Shown here piece by piece: positions 38,701 through 45,900 of a stretch of 64,000 nucleotides of DNA. Under the pieces are notes generated by a model, which made no database searches, had not been told where the DNA came from, and saw only the letters and a program-made list of their open reading frames with translations. The stretch is from the NCBI RefSeq assembly GCF_000227135.1, contig NC_018230.1, positions 266,387 through 330,386 of the forward strand, written 5' to 3'. How positions within the stretch are numbered: the stretch's first letter is position 1; each line of letters opens with the position of its first letter. The stretch is from Leishmania donovani. Its lineage: Eukaryota; Euglenozoa; Kinetoplastea; Trypanosomatida; Trypanosomatidae. A program made the translations under genes and the position numbers.

Positions 38701-39273
38701 GTTGTGGTGGCCAGGATTAGCTGCTGCTGCTGCAGCGGCGGCGGCGGCGGCCTCGAGCTTTTCCCGAGCGAGCTGCTTGCGCAGCATGTCTGTCTTGCCG
38801 GCAATGACATTTCGCAGGAAGTCGTCGACAGCGTCGTCGTCGTCGTCGTGAGCGTGCGCGGTGGACGTCGTCGTCACGTCCGCACATCTCGCGCTGACCA
38901 TTTCCGTTGCTGGCGCTTCCGCCGCCGCCGCCGCCGCAGCAGCAGCAGCAGCAGGAGCAGCAGGAGCCGATGCGCCGAAGTTTAGTGACGCCGCGAGGTC
39001 AAGGATGCCGGGAGAGCCGTAGTCGCCATCCATGCCGGCGTCTGAAAGGGTGAGGGAGGCGGGGGGCGAGGGACGCGCCGCACCGGCAGGGGCGTCTTCC
39101 GCATCCGCGGGACTCCACCACTGCTTCAGCGGCGGCACATCAACCCCGCGACGCGGGCGACGAGGCTGCGCCTGGCGCACCGCGGCCTCTCCAGTGCCGC
39201 CATCGCTTGCGTCTGTCGCGGCCGCCGCACTGGCGCTCGTCTTGCCAAAGACGTGCTGCGCCCAGCGCAGCAT
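29761..39273 (-). CDS. Giant AGC-type serine/threonine protein kinase with split catalytic domain (3170 aa)
   Basis: The ATG at 39273 starts an acidic/Ala-rich N-terminus. The kinase begins near residue 297 with YELIAFLGSGTFAEVTLAR (Gly loop), YFAVKKISKQ (catalytic Lys about 328), the ERQLLAKLHHPFLVRL helix and LYLVLDFAQGGDLYSL. It is then interrupted by about 650 residues of Ser/Thr/Ala-rich sequence. The C-lobe resumes with ALVLQYLHREGFLYRDLKPE (about 1090-1110), MLTDFGVAKY, FTGTTQYMSPEM and DWWSYGCLLFEWANGRKAF. A second insert of about 270 residues precedes MKLLDRRMEHRLSGEAVLE and HPFF. All catalytic residues (K, YRD, DFG, SPE) are present, so it should be active. YRDLKPEN and the FxGTxxYMSPE loop are typical of AGC kinases. 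The remaining roughly 1600 residues are disordered and hold a Q8 run. Substrates are unknown. Confidence 0.9.
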   Translation of the reverse strand: MLRWAQHVFGKTSASAAAATDASDGGTGEAAVRQAQPRRPRRGVDVPPLKQWWSPADAEDAPAGAARPSPPASLTLSDAGMDGDYGSPGILDLAASLNFGASAPAAPAAAAAAAAAAAEAPATEMVSARCADVTTTSTAHAHDDDDDAVDDFLRNVIAGKTDMLRKQLAREKLEAAAAAAAAAAANPGHHNNNSPSCTRGGGAGLDKSTRRSSTSTFGTVTGDGAASMGSSMHLQKSISAATTTTGSSLAGGKATASRGGSSMAATTTTGAALAAGGTSPQHYHARRSRYVSSAARSLQDYELIAFLGSGTFAEVTLARNKVTGEYFAVKKISKQRVKEEGCVERTFTERQLLAKLHHPFLVRLYQAFQSQTHLYLVLDFAQGGDLYSLSVQQLWLRSMKRSLVKMQYPYYQSTSSTFTPAPPPAAATSNAQLTAGPALSRLPSSAAVTQPTEVVPDAQRQQPRVSSGTTTSDRDAILASPAMVGSVGSSTVSSASRPGYTVADTATGAALPLASARDGHASGVADGAHEAAAAVADEEMKEEDTDTTEFDGATDNNRSMAEAPPSAVRQQQRQSSRHAQRGAADCPSRHPRLATDLFYYTTDAIDEFATSRNVGSGGSRSSPTTPTTSRTPEATESAAAHAAAAAGDSAPAATRDGEVASSTASVASSGRERYRLLRRRTLPAVERDGGARGGRSMSSSSSSSTDDDNGKGRRRRDTADKDGRGSSADSARRLSWKPRGVTCTGPATQAGAASQHPPSPAASTPSRQTAAGGASVVSTATSSTALPLATRPSDLTAIDLATPRTQMSLPRSPVHFQYDERRSSSGHSNNGGGGVDEALRGGESSSAVSVKSTPSLTATKWRPMPRRASASELADIFAVAASSAAVTVPATSAAGGASAADVKRGKTTKSAWPPATGAEQPQLASDNSHTATSTTSAAATSLPRRQKGKAKVVSDKDEDSGASTSPSSPPPPLHAGSSHGSRRAPEKKATESHDASEAAVDQRSFSTDITDAAKPLSATVTTMSFVGATAAQDAAAAAAALRVDLAAPFRQVAMEGSASVLRTLPSAEFAPDGAHRFPLRLIAFYAIEVALVLQYLHREGFLYRDLKPENILMRRDGHVMLTDFGVAKYRKGAAIMPSGSGDGVHGEVASSPYSGAGAGTDGRANSFTGTTQYMSPEMLRGQPHDSRTDWWSYGCLLFEWANGRKAFNAQNQFALFRSIVEEDVKITAEDYRLTPLEVHTRVAQLHYRAEEVRLAYEQRVARRMRRSFTPLSQSTRPPATPSALTAEVIYNPDNRSFDVQLRSPAMSAMSFAQSGSDGTGAAAEGAEEALTNDVVKSCTPHPKDSRQRPPSLLPSFDAAATHVTPHRHAHRRLHSYSYASPHSTATVPKASVAVLLNDSFANQLGALGVSRTASAEEDTQGPSPQSTLNDSFAGVESNSVVSLCGAPTNLSMRLTTTEDGVIAALLSSASPTAVHLQHQQQQQERHRRHQRRRLRLSCLNLDEATRDRYIDNAVAQMAEAQALLRDLTMKLLDRRMEHRLSGEAVLEHPFFTCPYVVSQLYYDVYQRRVLSTEMRRSVRAAFGSNNLPADFVAPMWDGTLQQPTTVASPLPPLVPASPTPFATTTTAAAAAASVSHTHDSFLAIPLPSQTRPEDWRELFMERRIRAPYAPRLRTRDDLRYFPAAVTATGLSAAAEQHRRIKEVKEQQKELMMMRANKTAATATNKSFGSASFPATLSCPNTQLTANGSGSGGGGSVVLVPLDAEAAQQVQQLLVASASSLSLQNRDDASLLPELDPDGPAAVHTDGVRTALEVSHAAAAPVALTSSGAGVAVSTPAASSQGPAEKTQPLQLPAVEVIAAVTADLGDASPSHKRLAEVPAQSSAAGDARRADFAEEVPLDTRGTTATGTAATTASVALPSRMWEPQLAGHCSARMSSAKASPMDTPLSVGSGSGSLTTSAAVAEFRPDLFDRAATLPQSFVDAALAVAAAAQKKQQRSADSGTAPKALITAPVETQGSSTGAVAAAETACASASTDVTRSTGAERSTFAATPPTSLEALPQQQPARVDDAAPNSSVLPASREMAYAADGRLSGALPTCGGVGTHSTADAEAVVEEAEKEHAEVLVDEDEDHDGGGGYYEQDALAEDDAHAVDGGDDSTIVEEAAAAADMTSETDTITVAAVNSTMEVSSFEDSHASVRLPTPTRRGTLVKSSVVVSSAGTSGWGSSAANPLSPGVGGVDVEADSNNSVCRRGNVSVTGPTPIVPVEVPPTANASLNLRSHSRTSLGGGSTRPMHGSLKGAPVYASPLLGHSGEMHCDLSAFTISPVSSTTTMLLEDSQRSLSTSLGPSGAGGPCGTSSAWATPSSADTQVPEREYQRRVHHHRHPLSYADGSGNQDVPDASPHMLPLPPSLAYREESQQQPPEKLLSAATSFENALLPATTSSSSTTNTTPLGTIMMIQSAELTGVGRSLSAATTAAGTASDAALSCTASPAALQALAAVRDGTTTVGGVEASPESPCGGELHSAGAVRSRGPQMPAAFSAVEHRGAHPSSATAAAVTRVASMNVNHDVADDDDNHDVGIADEAGYERSGGEEHSSGDDDGSDTMTTSGSASEGQDEDDQKSDASESVDSARRPTPSAPASARGENVAGSERNADAVSSLLDSTASSISTTTSTSVHAFSMSSDASSTSSQGDNNRAAAMYSTTIRPPMVLLAGADRGGDGGPSGTISGRRQRGDTISLSPYDTPWSFNARIGSCSGGGDHRRRGSDQCMPHRYAHFGRNAAHGGVGTSMPFAATDVTVTVNPTMCATLSANAPLSLDSSGSRLFSTAFASSLSLDTIGGGAGDTAGFLGPLTTTLSGVAYNVDDEASMSTFAATPMMPAEGSDRDSGAASTPTLGYGGRGQGGKDAIGPTASSGADSPSAAGRRRGVQAIWAQQQRKRIARELQQQQQQQQESDPSAAASLLCEAGAESGSRGISDSGGWWSYWSKHGSNDATISSTDKLVGLTSNDGCAEPQHRQMHLGVPYDHAIGDDDKDDAAAAGRGGSPPQRQSCSAKSGGEQGRSDGRGGKRDHRNVALTRCGNEGGADGRTGATGDGSNSGGLSSFGAGGGGSGGFDHFHNFSFTSPQILQQYLASSSSSGGGDGDVDEGRRRPHYQRLRRGRLDGGDSDREP
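30421..30444 (-). repeat. (CAG)8 encoding polyglutamine in the giant kinase
   Basis: Eight perfect CTG units on the plus strand encode Q8 in the disordered C-terminal tail of the kinase. Length polymorphism between strains would be expected. Confidence 0.85.
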
Positions 39274-39589
39274 TGGTCAGCTCGAGGGAGGGAGGGGGCC
39301 GACACACACGCACACACGCGCAGCAGGTGTGCCACGTACGCAAGCGCACGGCAGCTGGAAAAGGGTGAGGGCCAGAAAAAGGAAAGACAGACGGTCAGAT
39401 GCAGCGTGTGCGTGCGCTATACAAGTGATGTCCCAGCGAAACGGAGAAGAACCGGCACAGCAGCGTGGGGGAGGGAGGCGGAGGAGAAGGTTGACAGGAG
39501 CCGGCCCGTCGTCGCCGTACACCTCAGCCGCCCAAGAGAGAGGCGGCGTGAAAGAGTAGCAACAAGAACAAGGAGGCAGGCAAGGACTT

Positions 39590-39615
39590 CACACACACAC
39601 ACACACACACACACA
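39590..39615. repeat. (CA)13 microsatellite
   Basis: Perfect CA dinucleotide run in the spacer upstream of the giant kinase. Confidence 0.85.
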
Positions 39616-40095
39616 ACTCACGAAGCACTAAAGGAATGCAGAAGGGCAAACACACGCGCCGACGGAGCGACCGACACCGACAGACACTGAGGATGCGGCC
39701 CAGAAGAGGGAGAGATCAGGGGAGGGGAGGTAGCGGATGGAAGGACGAGCGAAGAGCGAGAGAATGATAAGCGAGGCGAGCACCACGGCGGAGAGGAAGA
39801 GATCCGGACAGACGAGCAGCAGCGACAGCGGAGAGGCGTAAAACACACAAGCGCGTGCCCACCGATGCGCTCACCACACAGCGCACCGCACCGCAGCAAC
39901 GCCACAGCCAAAACGACACAAGCGAACTAGAAGACAATGAAAGCGAAAACGAAAAAAAGGGCGGGCGCTGATGACAAGGGTTCGTGCCACCACCACCGCT
40001 ACCAGCTGCTGCAGGCTGCTACCGCGTAATACGACAGTGCGAGTTAGCGAGAAGACACGGAAACCAGAAGGAGACGTACATGCACACACGCATAC

Positions 40096-40115
40096 ATATA
40101 TATATATATATATAA
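40096..40115. repeat. AT-rich microsatellite
   Basis: TA dinucleotides run for 20 bases, next to CACACACG. It would lie in the 3' UTR of the RPC17 mRNA or beyond it. Confidence 0.8.
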
Positions 40116-40777
40116 TACAGAGGCATACAGGAGATGGGGGTGGAGGGGGACCGACGGAGGGGCAGAGGGAGAGGGACGGAGGGAGGGTGGGAGAGGGGGT
40201 GGAGAGGGGTGCGCGGCAGACGCTCTTGTAGTTCTTTTCCTGCCCCCCGTCGGAGGCTTCGGGTTTGGCGTGGCTCAATACGTGTTGGACGCACGCGCGC
40301 GTGTGTGTAGAAGGGATAAGCACTGTGCGTGTGCAGCGATACAGCAACGACGACAGAGAGAAGAGAGAGAGAGGAGGCGAGGGAGAGGAGGTGCGAGTAC
40401 ACGAACATTCGCGGAGAGCGAGGTGAAGCAAACTCTGCATTGCGCTCTCTCGAGAGGCACAGGAGTCGCAGGCATGCTGAGGGTGGAGGGCACTGGTCGG
40501 AGCGCAAGAGCGGCGGGGTGGGTGGGGAAAGGGTGCGTCTGTAAAGTTCAGGGGAGCCCCCTCCTCCCCCTCCCCGCCATCTCCCATCCATCGTTGCGTG
40601 ACATGTGCTTTACGTGTGCTGTTCGTCTTATCGTGCATCGGCTTAGCCTTTACTCTGAGTTGCTCAAACAGGCGCAGGCAGACGGCATCATGCACGCTCA
40701 CGCATACGCGCGCGGCCCGTTGCATTTCTGGGGTGCTGGGCGCCTGCCCATCACCTCCGCCTTCCGCCCCGCACTCC

Positions 40778-42085
40778 TCATTCGGCGAAGACGCCAGTCA
40801 CAGCCTCCACGAAGGCGTTCACCGCCTCTTCCCTGTACTGCAGACGGCCATCGACGTCGTCCAGCAGTCGGTACACGTCCAGTGCACGCTGCGGCCGTCC
40901 TACGACGAGTTGAAGCACTTCGGCCTCCGACAGCAGAGACCGACTCGCCTGCTGCAGCTGTAGCTGAGCGTGATAGCTGAGCGGACTGTGCGCCGTGCTC
41001 GTGGTAGCCGCACCGCCATCTGCGCTACCCTTGCCACCACCGTTCCTCGCCGCTGGGCCCCATAGCGGAGTAGGCTCGAGCAGCAGCGGCGTCACCAGAT
41101 GCGACGCGTTGGTGGGCTGCGCACCTTCAGCGTCGCTGTTCGTTTCTCCAGCACCGCTCTGCATGGCTACCTTGTCCTGCGACGACCTCTGCACCGCCTC
41201 CGCTGTGCCGTCGACGTCCTCCTCGGCGACCGGCTCGGCTTTCACCAGCGCGCTTCCGTTGCTCAGCGACGGTGCTGTCGTTGCGAGCGGTGGAGATGGC
41301 GGCGGGCACGGGCCCTCCGCCGGCACCCACAGCCGCCGGCGCCACAGTTGCTGCACCGCGCGGCGCACCCCTGCCGCGTAGAAGCGCTCCCGCGCACGTC
41401 CCGCCTCTTCGAAGTGCTCCAGCAGCTCCTCGACGGCGTGGACGTGGCCGCGTGTCCCTGGACGGTGGGAGGCCAACTTGGCGTAGCAAGATGACACGAA
41501 CTCTGCATCCAACAGCGAGTCCGCGGCCGTTGCCGACGCCCCTACAGCGGCACCACTTCGACCTTCGGAGCCGACGACCCGGCTGTACACCGACGTAGGC
41601 CCATACACGTCGCGCGGCGTACACGTGCGCGCTCGCACGCCAGCCGGCGTGGGCCTTGCCGATTCAAGCAGCAGAGAGGAGTGGTTTGCAATGTAGTTGA
41701 GCATGGTCACCTCTGTGAGGAGCACGACCAGGTGCACGGAGGAAGGTGAGGCGAGAATACTGGCGGTCGACGCCGTTGCTGCGGAGGCAGCACTTTCAAT
41801 GGCCCCTGCCGGCGCTGCCTTGCTGCCGCTATGCTGTCCGACGCTGCTGTGGCTCATCACCGACGCTGCTCTTGATATAGCTGACGCCGACGCCGCCGCT
41901 GATGGCGCTACCGCGGTTGCTGCCGCAGCGCCGGTGGCGACCACCACACGCTGGTGGCTGTCGGCGAGCACGGGCTGCAGTCCAAAGGGCGGGTGCCGCG
42001 CCGCGTTTCGCTCATCGCGGCGACGGCGCAGCAAGGCGTACACCTCGCCGTTGGTCATAGGGGTCGCCTCCGACAGAACCTGCAT
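40778..42085 (-). CDS. RPC17: RNA polymerase III subunit C17 (CRCP/Rpb4-like), expanded (435 aa)
   Basis: C17 pairs with C25 to form the stalk of RNA polymerase III and helps recruit TFIIIB for 5S and tRNA transcription. The ATG at 42085 gives MQVLSEATPMTNGEVYALLRR, which aligns with the human CRCP start in which MEV...LSNYEV..LL opens the first helix. Near residue 127, VTMLNYIANHS matches the 'TLKYI..T' element. The C-terminal block from about 382, LLSEAEVLQLVVGRPQRALD then VYRLLDDVDGRLQYREEAV, matches the HRDC-like LxxAExLQLLNxRPxxxVE...EE...R...E segment of CRCP. The family is normally about 140-150 aa. Here Ala/Ser/Thr-rich loops are inserted between the conserved helices (about 60-120 and 290-380), tripling the length. 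No other C17-like gene is visible in the window. Confidence 0.82.
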   Translation of the reverse strand: MQVLSEATPMTNGEVYALLRRRRDERNAARHPPFGLQPVLADSHQRVVVATGAAAATAVAPSAAASASAISRAASVMSHSSVGQHSGSKAAPAGAIESAASAATASTASILASPSSVHLVVLLTEVTMLNYIANHSSLLLESARPTPAGVRARTCTPRDVYGPTSVYSRVVGSEGRSGAAVGASATAADSLLDAEFVSSCYAKLASHRPGTRGHVHAVEELLEHFEEAGRARERFYAAGVRRAVQQLWRRRLWVPAEGPCPPPSPPLATTAPSLSNGSALVKAEPVAEEDVDGTAEAVQRSSQDKVAMQSGAGETNSDAEGAQPTNASHLVTPLLLEPTPLWGPAARNGGGKGSADGGAATTSTAHSPLSYHAQLQLQQASRSLLSEAEVLQLVVGRPQRALDVYRLLDDVDGRLQYREEAVNAFVEAVTGVFAE

Positions 42086-42945
42086 GATGGTGGCTGTGTG
42101 CGGGAGCGCTTTTATGAGGGGAGGCGGTGGTCAGAGGTGGCGATGCGCGTGTGTGGGCTCGCTGAAGAGGGCAGTGCTCGTGTGTACCCTCCCCCGCTGT
42201 AGACAAAGGAAGAGAGACCTATGCGACAGACCGACAGACGGAGGGGACGGGGGGAGGGAGAGGGGCGGATTGGCTGCGCCTGCGTGCTCCTGCGCGTGTG
42301 TAGGTGGAGAGGGCGTGCGCGATCACGCGGGGCATGTGGGGAACCGTGTTTCAGGCTCCGCCTCGACTTCGACTCGCACCGGCGGCGGCGTGCAGCGTCT
42401 GCTGCACTTGACATGGAGACACGCATGCCCACATGCCTGCGCGTCAACTCTCCGATAAAAGGGTAGTGCCCTGGCAGGGACGCCCGTGTGCGCGTGCAAT
42501 ATGCATGTGGGGTGTGCGATGTCTGCACGCACGCCTTCGGAGACGCGTTGCCATCCTTCGATTCACTTACTGAGAGGCGGTGTAGGGGGAGTGGGGGCCC
42601 AGACGATGGAAGGCGGGAGGACAGGAGAAGAGAAGAGCAGAAGGTTGGCACGCGATTCTGCGATCACAGGTTAAGCAAGCAACACCCCCCCCTCACACAC
42701 ACACACACGTACACACGCACAACAAGCCGAAGCAAAAGAAGGGATCGAGGACGACTCAGCGCAGCACCGCTACCGCTGGAGCGAACATCAACACGCCGTG
42801 CAAAAGACAGGGGAGGGCCCCTGCAGTGCGCCGAGGATGGTCGAGAAGAACGCACAGGACGCCACCAATGCATCGCGCGGACGTGGATGCCTCGACTCCT
42901 TCACAGCCCCATGGACTAAGAAGAGAGAGGCGGCACCATGGCCGC
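42086..42945. other. Intergenic spacer between PFK-2-like and RPC17 genes
   Basis: A purine stretch at 42112-42136 reads as a C/T tract on the transcribed strand, and CACAG precedes the RPC17 ATG by about 10 nt, a possible trans-splice site. A (CA)n lies at 42694-42708. No gene seen. Confidence 0.45.
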
Positions 42946-45900
42946 TCAAGAGGCGCTCGCGTTCACCGGGCACGCATCACCCTTCACGCTCCCCCCTGCT
43001 TCGCTGCCGGCAGCGACCGCACTGAGGAGTGCAGCAGCACCACCACCCACAGCAGTGCAACCGCCAGCCTGTGTCGGGGCGCTCACCTTCGCACACGTTC
43101 TCGCTGCGCACGTCTCCATGGAGCTGGCAGCGGCCACCTCACGAATGGCGTCCTGGATCTCCGGCAGCACCGTTAGCGGGGAGCGTGTCATCCTCTCCGG
43201 CAGCGCGTTCGGCAGCAGCGGGTGCACGGTGATGCCGTCCTTGACGCCGATCTCGATCACGCACCCTTTCGGGATACGGATGGTCGGCGACAGCTCAGGG
43301 ATGACGTCCATGAAGAAGGACAGGATACCCTGTGCTGGCACGGCCGGCGCGACGACGAACACGGGGGACTGCGTGCGCATGACGGCCATCAGCGCCGGCT
43401 CCAGGCGGACGTTGACCTGCCGGCAGCTCTCACCATTCGGTAGCTGGGTGCAGTAGGACAGGCGCGGGTCAGCACCGCTCAGGGCGCGCTGCAGGTGCGA
43501 GACGGCCTCCTCATGCGTGGCATAGTGTACCCGCGGCGGGAGGGGGGCCGCGAGCCATTCCGCGGCCGTGACACTCCCGACTGGCGCCGACGATGCAGTC
43601 GCGTCCGCTTCACCGCTGCCCTTGCGTGACTGGTGCTGCTGCCCTGCTGCTGCTGCGCCGGCCCTTGCGTCGCCGACCACGTCTTCGTCGTCCACGTCGT
43701 ACAGGAGCGCAGACAGCCGAGGGTATTTTTCCTTTACCCATGCGGCTGTGTGGCCGCTGAAGCGCCCGAAGTTGATGTTGTCAAGTCCCGGCACCGCGCA
43801 GAGCACCTCATCGCCTACGTCCTCCTCGTCTGCATCTACCTGGTCGCTGTTGTCCTCGTGCACGGACTGCTCCTCCGCGACGCCCCCGCCGTGCTGCTGC
43901 GGATCCTGCGGCGCCTCGCTCGATGCGTTCGGCGTCGACGGTCCACTGCCGGTAGTCGCGACCGCATCGGCTGGCGCGAGGGTCGCCTTCGCCGCACATT
44001 GCTGCCCCGCCGGCGCGCTGTGCTGGTTCGCGCTGCTGGATACCTGCAGCGCAGAGGCGTCTTCTTCCTGCGTAGCGCCCTCCATCAGCGGTGCCAGCGT
44101 GCTCAGCACGCAGTAGTTGGTGGCGTGCAGCACCACCATGTGCGGAACGTATCGATCTTGAATGAAGTGCTTCAGCGCCAGTGCGTAGGCCTCGCCTTGG
44201 GCCGTCAGCCGCTCGTCACCACCGTAGACGTGCTTGCTGTCACCGACGGTCTCGCCGGGCAGTGCCACGTAAATCGGGAAGGCGATGGGGTGAAGATTTA
44301 GGAGGAAGAAAGCGATGCGACTGCCCAATCCGTTCGGCACGCGGTGCAGTATGACGTGGTGCTTGACGTTGACGATCTTAATGTACGGCATCCGTTCCTC
44401 GGGTTCTAGCGTTTCGTAAACCTTCTCGTACTGCAAGATGCGGTTGCGGAACTCGGAGATGACGGCGCTGACGTCCTTGAGGTTCCTGAAGTCATCGTTG
44501 CCGCACTTGCTGCGCAAGATGTTCTCCGTGACGATGGTGTCGTCGGTGCACACGGATTCGATGAAGAGAAGCCGGTACGGCACCGCATGCCGCTGTGCCT
44601 CTTTCTGGAAGTAGTCCGACAGCCACGCCCGTCGCTTGCGCGTCGTGTTCGTTGCGTCGAGGATACCGACGGCGAGCGAGTGGGAGGCAATGAAGTTGAC
44701 GAGATCCTCGCAGGCCAGCTCCGCCATGCGCTCCCGCAGCTGCGCTCCTTGCGGGTTGTCCGGATTGAAGAAGTCCGCGCCAGCGGTGGCCTCGACCCCG
44801 AGCAGCTGCCGCCGGTAGTTGCCGGCGTTGAACACCTTGCACGGCACACCTTTCCAGTTCATGTAGCGCACGAGCCGCTTGCTGATGAAACTCTTGCCTC
44901 GCCCTGGCAGCCCCACCATGCACACAATGACCGAGACCGTGTCGCTGATCGTGGTGTAGCTCGAGTGGTGCAGCGCGGCCAGCTCCACCAGCTCGTGGTG
45001 CATCTCCTGCAGGAAGGGTTGCTCCTCGGCTGTGTGGCTACCGGCCGTCGGAGCCGCCGCCGGTGCCGCCGCTGATGCTGCTACCAGGACTTTGGCAGTC
45101 TCGGCAGGGACGGCAGTGGCGTTGCTCGACGAAGACGGGGCCGCTACGACGGGGACAGAGAAGAATGACGTTACATCGCTGTTACCATTCTTCGTGATGG
45201 CGCTGCTGCTGTTGCCGCCATCGCCGCCGCCGCCGCCGCTTGGTGAGGCAGGCTCAGCCACAGCGGCCTCTAGCTTGGCTGGGTCGCATACGGCACGCGG
45301 CGCTTGAAGCAGCGGCGGCGGCGTCGAGTGCCCGTCACAGGAGTACTTGCCTCTCAGCTGCTGCTGGTTGCCCAGCACGCCGAACGCGGTCAGGCGGTAG
45401 TGGTGGTGATGCTCTTCAAACGACTGCTGGCCCATGTCGCAAAGGCTGCTGCTCGCCGCGCCGGCGCCACGCGGCGAGCCGCCACCGGAGGCGGCCGTCG
45501 CCGCGGTCGTCGATGAGGTCATCGACGTGGCGGCGCGGCCGTGATAGCCACTCAACTCCTCGTGCGAGTCAACGCCAAGAAGTTGCAAGGGGTGCAGGAT
45601 GCGCATGGGGCAGGCGACCGCATCCGCAGTCGTTGTGGCGCCTCCCCGCTCGGCCGCTGGGGAGCGGCTGTCTGGACGCCGCGGCGGACGCAGGAGCATG
45701 TGCCGCTGCTGCGCACCACCGCCGGACGCTGCTGCCGAAGTTGCTGGGGTGGCAACTGCCGTTGTCGCCGCGCCGGTCGCCGCCGTCGGCGCTGGCGGAG
45801 GACAGAGTTTGCTGGGCACCTCGCCAGGAAAGCTTCCTGTCGCGTTGAAGTTGTAGTCGTTACGGCTGCGTTGCTGCTTGTCTTCCCCCGCGGAGAGTAT

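Larger units (their letters stand above)
39274..40777. other. Long intergenic spacer (1.5 kb)
   Basis: Next to the kinase ATG a purine run (39283-39298) reads on the minus strand as a C/T tract followed by AG just 7-8 nt before the start, which may be a trans-splice site. The spacer also carries a (CA)n at 39590-39615, an AT repeat at 40096-40115, and long purine blocks at 39713-39740, 40135-40210 and 40352-40393. No gene is supported. Confidence 0.5.

Noticed and set aside
39871..40725. 284-codon minus-strand frame in the spacer
   Set aside because: Translation is dominated by repeats (poly-Ser/Pro/Leu, YIYIYI from the AT run) and it has no ordered domain; it fits UTR.
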